Of a stretch of DNA of 64,000 bases, positions 57,237 to 64,000 are shown in pieces. Position numbers and translations under genes: made by a program. The stretch's first letter is position 1, and the number at the start of each line of letters is the position of its first letter. The notes beneath the pieces were generated by a model. That model saw only the letters and a list, made by a program, of their open reading frames with translations, was not told the origin of the DNA and ran no database searches. The DNA is from Rattus norvegicus (Eukaryota; Chordata; Mammalia; Rodentia; Muridae): the NCBI RefSeq assembly GCF_036323735.1, contig NC_086020.1, forward strand, positions 125,168,710 to 125,232,709, in the 5' to 3' direction.

Positions 57237-57276
<40 letters not shown>
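57237..57276. repeat. (AT)20 microsatellite
   Basis: Twenty uninterrupted AT units. Confidence 0.97.
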
Positions 57277-57278
<2 letters not shown>

Positions 57279-58495
57279 CTTGTATGAGTTAAGGACAAGC
57301 TGGGCTCATTCTGGGATACTGTATGTGTGGGATATCATCTTTTCAGCTGTTCCAAGTTTTGAATGACTCTATTTTAAAAAGCAGCCACCTGGCCTTGATT
57401 ACCTCATTGTTTGTCTAGCGACCAAGAAAAAAGAATTCTTCATCTTGTTTATGCTGGTAACATCTAGCATCTGCCAGCTCACCAAAAGGTACAAACTGAC
57501 AAATGACACCTGAAAGCAAAACCAGATCCTATCAGAAACACCAAACATGTGAGCTTATCACCCACACTGAATAGAATGCCTCCCCACCCACATGCTTAAT
57601 ATTATCAAAATGGGGAACATCAAGACTACAGTGTAGCAGCTGATTAAGTCACCCGTCTCTTTGTCACAAGCCTTACCCAGGATAATTGTCAAAGGGATGT
57701 TCTTATGTGTCCAGGGTCCAGCACAAGCACTTAGCCTGTATCCAGATCTAGCATCAGAACCTACATTTGCCAGCTTTGAGCCTGAACCCCTGTAGTTCAC
57801 AAGGCTTCTCTTTTGCTGCCCTGTAGACCCTTCCTTGCACTATTATCAATCAGCTCTGCCTTTGGCTTCAGGACAACCTCTCAGAACCCCATAGCCTCTT
57901 TAACTCTTTCTTAGCCATTCGGTAGTCTGTATGTCTGTTTATTATTATGTAAAATATTGCATGTGATCTGAGAGTGAATACCAGTTATTAAATTTGGAAT
58001 AAGAGAACTGTGATTGGCAGCAGCTAGCAATGAGGGAAATCAAGAATCCTTGGCAAACTGCAGTCAATTAAATCGGTGCAGATTGTGAATTTATTGTTAC
58101 AGAGTAATCTCTGAGTCTGTGGAAAGACACAGATATCTCCACCTATATTGCTGACATAACGTGCTCACAAATCCTGGCAAAGAAGGAAATGTAGGGTGTG
58201 TGCCCACAAGAAGAAAAGCAAAGGAACTGAGCCAAATGCTAGCCAGTGTTTTAGATAGAGGGTCACAAGTACACTCCAGAACTGGTGACAGGGCATGGCC
58301 AAAACCTTTGTGTACTCAGAGAGGAAACCATGGAGACACACGGTTGAGGTTGATCCCCCTGGATCAGGCCTTTATTCAAGTCTTTGGTATTTTTAGCTTG
58401 AGTTTTTTCATATCGTTGCTTGTCTGGTTATAAACTATTCCTTCCATAACCTCCTGAGCACACAGCTATTCTTACTTACTAAAGGATGGCTTAAA
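57277..58495. other. No gene recognised
   Basis: Unassigned sequence. Confidence 0.5.
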
Positions 58496-58524
58496 GGCCT
58501 GCAAGATGGCTTAGCAAGTATTTT

Positions 58525-59234
58525 AGTTTCAAGCCTTGCTGTAATAAAACACCCTGACCAAAAGCAACTTAGAAGATAAAGATTTCACTAAACTGACAAT
58601 TCTAGGCCACAATCTACCATGAAGGGACTCAAGACAGGAATTTCAATTCCACACTTTCTATTTCACACAACCTTAACTGAGTGGTCTGGAAAGTTAGCTC
58701 ATAGATTAAGAACACTCTTAAGCATTGTTCTCATGCAGAGGATCCAGTCCACACATGATGGCTAACAACCAACTGTAGTACCAGTCACATGGGGATCCAA
58801 TGTCCTCTTTTAGCTTCCAAGGGTACTGCGAGCATGTGGTACAAAGACACACAAGAGGCAAAACAACCAGACATATAAAGTTTTTTAAAAAATAATGTTA
58901 TCTAAAGCATACTAACAAACAACATTACCTTCAACCAAAGCACTCATTTCACAGCCAAAAAAATATATGGCAGAAACGAAGGAGGAGTATGCTAGTTATC
59001 TGACAGGGTGATGCTCAGCTAGCTTCCATATATAGCTCAGGACCACCTGCCTAGGGAATGGCACACACTGCAGTGGGCTGGGCCCTTTCACATCAATGAA
59101 CAATCAAGATAATCCCTTACAGACACGTGTACAGGCAAATTTGACCAAAGTAATTTCCCAAATGAGACTCTCTTCCCCAATAACCTGAGGTTGTATCTAA
59201 TTAACAGTTAAATTAACTAATCAAGACAGCTGGT
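58525..59234 (+). mobile_element. Rodent hAT-like element inside a SINE
   Basis: 47309-type family. Left part: 'gctgtaataaaacaccctga' and 'ccaaaagcaacttagaagat'. The ends are flanked by AGTATTTT (58517-58524) and AGTATTTG (59235-59242), an 8-bp duplication with one mismatch, as expected for hAT insertion. It carries a B3 SINE at 58685-58895. The right part (58980-59210) reads like the same type of element in opposite sense ('tgcagtgggctgggcccttt'), so it may be more than one element. Confidence 0.7.
58685..58895 (+). mobile_element. B3-type SINE inside the hAT-like element
   Basis: 'agttagctcatagattaaga', 'ttctcatgcagaggatccag', 'tgatggctaacaaccaactg' and 'gggatccaatgtcctctttt', then 'aacaaccagacatataaag' and an A-rich tail. 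Confidence 0.75.
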
Positions 59235-59386
59235 AGTATTTGCTATACAAGCCTGAAAATCTCAGTTTGATCCCAAGAACCAACAAAAGGGTATAAGAAG
59301 AGAATGAGCTCCATAAATCTGTCTTCTGACCTCTATGCATGTATTTTGGCATGTGTTCCTAAACCTCCCATTAAAAAGAATCAAAC

Positions 59387-59475
59387 TTTTTTTTTCTTTT
59401 TCTTTCCTCCATCTTTATTAACTTGTGTATTTCTTATTTACATTTCAATTATTATTCCCTTTCTTACAAAAAAAG
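59387..59475 (-). mobile_element. Very short L1 3' end (about 90 bp)
   Basis: A T-rich tail (59387-59411), then 'atctttattaacttgtgtat' and 'ttcttatttacatttcaatt', the last ~60 bp of an L1 3' UTR in antisense. GAATCAAAC at 59378-59386 and 59476-59484 is the duplication. Confidence 0.88.
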
Positions 59476-59500
59476 GAATCAAACATGTTATAGAGTTTAT

Positions 59501-59636
59501 GACCTTTAGGGAAAAAAAGACTCAATCCAATTATAATTAAAAGATGAATTGATTGCTTCCTAGCAAGATGACAATCTTTGATCAATAAATACCTTAATTA
59601 TAATTGGATTGAGTCTATGGTCTTTTCCGTAGGGTC
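59501..59636. repeat. 136-bp palindromic (inverted-repeat) sequence
   Basis: A perfect 23-bp inverted repeat at 59518-59540 (AGACTCAATCCAATTATAATTAA begins at 59518) and 59594-59616, with a 53-bp loop. The arms extend outward imperfectly to GACCTTTAGGG (59501) and TAGGGTC (59636). No coding frame. It could be a small MITE or simply a hairpin. Confidence 0.9.
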
Positions 59637-60594
59637 ACACAGACGTGAAGAAAAACGAATATATTTACACATATTTTCTCTGATTCATATATTATTTCTA
59701 CCACTACCTAATCTATAGTCCTAAGGAGATTACTTGATTTTGCTTTCCTATCACTATATCCATAAAATAGTATGAAAATAACAACATAGGATCGCTTATG
59801 CTTAAAAAAGAATCCACCTGGAAGGTCCCATTCTGGAAGTTTAAGTCAGGATTGTTATTAATATGAGGGACATAAGGGACATGGTTTAGAATTAGAATCA
59901 AACTACCAGGATGAAAATACCCAATTCCTTGACTTCTTAGTTGTGTGATCTTTGACATAATATTAGGGAATTAGGGGGAGTCTCATCTGGCATGCCATGT
60001 TACTAAAAATTAAGTCTCCTCTCAGGGTTCTTAGTCACATTAATAAAAGTATTTAAGAATAGACTTAGAATGGAGCTTAAGAGCAATTTTATTAAAGTTG
60101 TTAAGTTTATTAACACTTAAAAGATAAAGAATGCTCTCTAGACTCTATACCTCCTGGAGGAGGAAGTTGGAGAAAAAAGAAAGTCACTCTGTTCACAAAC
60201 AGTATGTGGTAGAAGGGTTTGGGCAGAGGTTGGGGTAATTTCATAGAAAAGAGAAAGTTCAAAGCACTGAGGAAGTGTGTCCAGGCTTTGACAAAAGAAA
60301 GTAGAAGAGATAAAAGAAAGAGGAGAAAGGCACATTTTCCTGAGTAATTTAAAAAATGGGACAGAGGTGAGCAGACCATGTGCATCCCCAGGTGACTTCA
60401 TTAAAGGTAGGATTTTTGTGATGGAAACTACATAGTCTTGTTAAAGGAATAATTATTCCTATCATCTCTGTAACTTAGATTAAGAAAAATCAAACTTCCT
60501 ACGGAGTGATCACTACCAGATGATTCGCAGGTTTAGCTGGATTAATTTATATTTGAGACATCTTGGAATATTAAGCTCCAGGCAAGGCCAAAGT
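59637..60594. other. No gene recognised
   Basis: Unassigned AT-rich sequence. Confidence 0.5.
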
Positions 60595-60829
60595 TGTATT
60601 CCATTCTCTTTTCTTAAATTCTTTAATCTTTATTTTACAGTCCAGTCATTATGCCCCCCCAGGTCCATCCTCCGACTGTTCCTCATCCATACCTCCTCCC
60701 TTGTCTCTAAGAGGATGTCCCCAACCCACCCCCACCCCCATCCCACCAGACCTCCTCACTCCCCGGGGTCTCAGGTGTCTCAAGGATTAGGTGCATCTTC
60801 TCCCACTGGGACCTGACCAGGCAGTCCTC

Positions 60830-60868
<39 letters not shown>

Positions 60869-61515
60869 AGAGGGCCTCATATTGGCTGGTGTATGCTGTC
60901 TGTTTGGTGGTTCAGTGTCTGAGCAATTTCAGGAGCCCAGGTTAGTTGAGACTGCTGGTCTTCCTATAGGGTTGCCCTCCTCCTCAGCTTCTTCCAGATT
61001 TTCCCTAATTCACCCACAAGGGTCCCTAGCTTCTGTCCATTGGTTCAGTATAAGTATCTGTATCTGACTCTTTCAGCTGCTTGTTTGGCCTCTCTTGGGG
61101 CAGCCATGCTAGACTGCTGTCTGTAAGTACATCATATATCAGTAGTAGTGTCGGACCTTGGAGCCTCCCCTTGAGCTGGATACCTATTTTGGACCTGTCA
61201 CTGGACCTTCTTTCCCTCAGGCTCTTCTCCATTTTTGTTCCTACATTTCTTTTAGACAGGAACAAATCGGGGTCAGAGTTTTTGACTGTGAGATGGCAAC
61301 CCCTCCTGTCTTTCTACTGGAGGTAGACCCTACAAGTTCCCTCTCTCCACTGTAGGACATTTCATCTAATGTGCCTCCCTTTGAGTCCTTAGAGTTTCTG
61401 GTACATTCTACAGGGTAACCCCAACTCCTATCTCCCTAGGTTGACCAATTTCATTCTTTTTGTTGTCCCTCAGAAGGAATTAGGTTTCCCTTAATGAGTC
61501 TCAACATAGCCCCTG
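60595..61515 (-). mobile_element. Lx-type old L1 3' UTR, antisense
   Basis: Long match to text that I associate with rodent Lx 3' UTR: 'ggtccatcctccgactgttc', 'ctaagaggatgtccccaacc', 'gggcctcatattggctggtg', 'ctgactctttcagctgcttg', 'ccttgagctggatacctatt' and 'gacaggaacaaatcggggtc'. (GT)n at 60833-60867 sits inside it. No coding sequence. Confidence 0.8.
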
Positions 61516-61641
61516 ATCAAGGTACTGAATACCTCCAAGCCTTGGTTATTTCAACTGAAAACTATTAAGAGAATTGAGATTGTCTCCCCTTGATATGTAA
61601 TTGAATGCAAGTTGCTATCATTATTATCATCTTAAAAGGAT

Positions 61642-61686
<45 letters not shown>
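61642..61686. repeat. (CA)n microsatellite
   Basis: About 20 CA units. Confidence 0.95.
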
Positions 61687-61687
<1 letters not shown>

Positions 61688-61876
61688 CACAAGATTGCCC
61701 ATGCTCCTGGCTAGCCTCAAACTCTATGTAGCTTGGATAGCCTTGAACTCCTGAGTTACCTGTATACATGTCCTAGGTGCTGGGATTTCAAGTGTCTATT
61801 ACACATCCAGTTTCAATGATGCTAAGGTTGAGCCTGGAGCTTCCTGCATGCTAGGCAAGCACTCTCCCAAAACAGA
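61687..61876 (-). mobile_element. B1/ID-composite (B4-like) SINE, antisense
   Basis: 'tcctggctagcctcaaactc', 'tatgtagcttggatagcctt', 'gaactcctgagttacctgta' and 'ggtgctgggatttcaagtgt' are a diverged B1 in reverse. The end 'cttcctgcatgctaggcaag' then 'cactctcccaa' is ID-like head text. Confidence 0.75.
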
Positions 61877-63136
61877 GGCTGGGAAATGCTTTCCTAGGAC
61901 TTTCTCAGTTGACACTCCTGCTCTTCTCCCTTCCCTCATACAAACAATGAGACAGGCCTCCCCCTTCCCTTCTATGGGAAATTTCTGTTTTAGTTTCACT
62001 TAAAGCATTAATTCCATTGCTAAGGAATAAAGAATTATGCCATAAAGGGCATAATTATGTCTTTTCCTTGCAGACTATAAGAGAATAGCACAGAATCCAG
62101 TGTCGGATTATGTATTGTGCATGCCACAGTATAAACATCAAAGCAAAAGAAAGAAGCTAATTAAAGGAAGCCATCTTGCTTCTTTCTTGCACTTTCTACC
62201 TCCCAAGAATCTGAGCTTGGAGTTAGTTAGAAACAGATATGCTACAAGCAGCCTGGCAGAATTAACATGGTACTACAGTAATTTCAGAAAAATTTATGGC
62301 AATTTCAGGCCCAGTTGCTACCTAAGTGGTGAGAAGAATACAAGATAAGATTCAGCCCAGCAATCCAGAAAGCGCCAAGAGCATGAGCCACAGAAAACTG
62401 CACACCAAAGAAGGGGTCTCGATTGTGTTGTTTTGTAATAGGTGTCTAGACTACAATTCAGAAGAACTGTTATTACTTTCCACTTGTGCTCCCTAAAGAA
62501 ATCCATTTCTGATGGTTTAAAAATGTTTTCCTTTGCCTTGTGTTTCTGTTGTTGGACATTGAAACCTATTATAATTCATCATTCTTTTGTATTCTATTGG
62601 ATTTGGGGATGTCACAAACCTTAAATTCTAAAGGAAAATTTTGCAGTTTCTTCACATAGAATTTGGATCCCCTCTTCCTAAGAACTCGTGCTAGCTCCAG
62701 TTTCAGATGCCTCTCAAAGACTTTGTACACCTTGCCACGCTGCACACTGCAGACATTTCTGTCTTCATAAAAATCTGTCCCGCCACTTTTATGTTCTTTT
62801 GTGTTTGAAAACAGTGCTGTTTATGTAAGTAATGAGTCCCATGAGCCACGAAGATGGGAGCACGACAAGCCATGTGAAGGAACCAACTGCGTTTGGCAAA
62901 ATATTGGGCAAAAGAAAATAATAATAGCCAACGAGATCAGTATTGTGTTTGTAAACGGTGGTATGGAATTGTCTAGGTGGTGTAGGAGATTAGTGCACAG
63001 TTGCTACAATAACAGATGGGTCTCTGGGTAGCAGTAGGTGGTGGTAGTTGGCCAGGGGTTCTGGAATCCTCCAAATCTGACCCTCACCAGCTACCTTTTA
63101 GTAACAAGTTCGCCTAGGATTAGCAGCGCCAAGAAT
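61877..63136. other. No gene recognised
   Basis: Unassigned sequence. Confidence 0.5.
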
Positions 63137-63137
63137 C

Positions 63138-64000
63138 ATTTTTTTTATTAACTTGGGTATTTCTTATTTACATTTCGAATGTTATTCCCTTTACCGGTTT
63201 CCGAGCCAACAACCCCTAACCCCTCCATCTCCCCTTATTTGTGGGTGTTCCCCTCCCCATCCTCCCCCCATTACCGCCCTCCCCCCAACAAGCACATTCA
63301 CTGGGGGTTCAGTCTTGGCAGGACCAAGGGCTTCCCCTTCCACTGGTGCTCTTACTAGGCTATTCATTGCTACCTATGAGGTCAGAGTCCAGGGTCAGTC
63401 CATGTATAGTCTTTAGGTAGTGGCTTAGTCCCTGGAAGCTCTGGTTGGTTGGCATTGTTGTTCATATGGGGTCTCAAGCCCCTTCAAGCTCTTCCAATTC
63501 TTTCTCTGATTCCTTCAACGGGGGTCCTATTCTCAATTCAGTGGTTTGCTGCTGGCATACGCCTCTGTGTTTGCTGTATTCTGGCTGTGTCTGTCAGGAG
63601 CGATCTACATCCGGCTCCTGTCGGCCTGCACTTCTTTGCTTCATCTATCTTGTCTAATTGGATGGCTGTATATGCATGGGCCACATGTGGGGCAGGCTCT
63701 GAGTGGGTGTTCCTTCTGTGTCTGTTTTAATCTTTGCCTCTCTATTTCCTGCCAAGGGTATTCTTGTTCCCCTTTTAAAGAAGGAGTGAAGCATTCACAT
63801 TTTGATCATCCGTCTTGAGTTTCATGTGTTCTATGCATCTGGGGTAATTCAAGCATTTGGGCTAATAGCCACTTATCAATGAGTGCATACCATGTGTGTT
63901 TTTCTGTGATTGGGTTAGCTCACTCAGGATGATATTTTCCAGTTCCAACCATTTGCCTACGAATTTCATAAAGTCATTGTTTTTGATAGCTGAGTAATAT
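63138..64000 (-). mobile_element. Young L1 3' end, antisense, cut by the window edge
   Basis: Starts with a short T run, then 'attaacttgggtatttctta', the C-rich polypurine complement (63210-63292) and a 3' UTR nearly identical to 41100-41660. ORF2 coding begins at the stop (63862-63864) and continues beyond 64000. How far it extends cannot be seen. Confidence 0.93.
63862..64000 (-). CDS. L1 ORF2 C-terminus, partial (runs off window)
   Basis: Only the last ~45 codons of ORF2 are inside the window, ending ISGY followed by TAG. They read like the C-terminus of L1-A (FVGKWLELENIILSELTQ). Whether the rest is intact or truncated is unknown. Confidence 0.6.
   Translation of the reverse strand, partial: YYSAIKNNDFMKFVGKWLELENIILSELTQSQKNTHGMHSLISGY

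Larger units (their letters stand above)
58496..59375 (+). mobile_element. B2/B3A-type SINE split by a hAT-like element
   Basis: Head 'ggcctgcaagatggcttagc' at 58496-58516; the body resumes after 59234 with 'gctatacaagcctgaaaatc', 'tcagtttgatcccaagaacc' and 'tctgacctctatgcatgtat'. Rejoining the two halves gives one continuous SINE of about 165 bp. Confidence 0.75.

Overview
The window looks like intergenic or intronic nuclear DNA from a rodent, almost certainly rat (Rattus). The evidence is the repeat content: young rat-type LINE-1 copies with readable ORF1 and ORF2, older Lx-type L1 3' ends, an ID (BC1-derived) SINE, B1/B2/B3/B4-type SINEs, rodent hAT-like non-autonomous elements and many CA/GT microsatellites. 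I could not support any intact single-copy cellular gene, tRNA, rRNA or CRISPR array. Almost every long open frame is either L1 protein or a low-complexity artefact.

Layout. 1-3.3 kb: unassigned DNA, then old L1 fragments in both orientations. 3.3-10.1 kb: a young L1 on the + strand (L1-A) with an intact ORF1 and an ORF2 broken by what looks like a single 1-nt deletion; a second L1 3' UTR lies directly upstream. 10.6-15.0 kb: an old L1 on the - strand that lost its reverse transcriptase core and carries a hAT-type insertion. 15.5-17.1 kb: a degenerate intronless copy of the purine 5'-nucleotidase gene NT5C2 on the - strand. 17.1-32.3 kb: mostly unassigned DNA with SINEs, hAT-like elements and microsatellites. 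32.4-36.1 kb: a hAT/Charlie-like element split by a 3.4-kb insertion made of the 5' part of a young L1 fused to the 3' end of an unrelated polyadenylated transcript. 37.6-47.7 kb: L1 fragments, some nested in hAT elements, including three closely spaced L1 3' ends. 47.8-63.1 kb: unassigned DNA with old L1 3' ends, SINEs, a three-level nest of elements and a 136-bp palindromic sequence. 63.1-64 kb: the 3' end of another young L1 running off the window.

The most unusual object is the chimera at 32535-35977. One 12-bp target-site duplication brackets the whole unit: L1 5' UTR, ORF1, the first ~114 codons of ORF2, then ~1.2 kb of foreign sequence ending in AATAAA and poly(A). The simplest reading is one target-primed reverse transcription event in which the enzyme began on a cellular mRNA and switched template to L1 RNA. 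I did not recognise the donor gene.

The pieces do not form a pathway. What links them is the L1 machinery (ORF1 RNA chaperone, ORF2 endonuclease and reverse transcriptase), which plausibly inserted the L1 fragments, the ID and B-type SINEs, the NT5C2 copy and the chimera. Repeat-family names are from memory, without database comparison, and boundaries are usually good to about 5-20 bp except where a target-site duplication fixes them.
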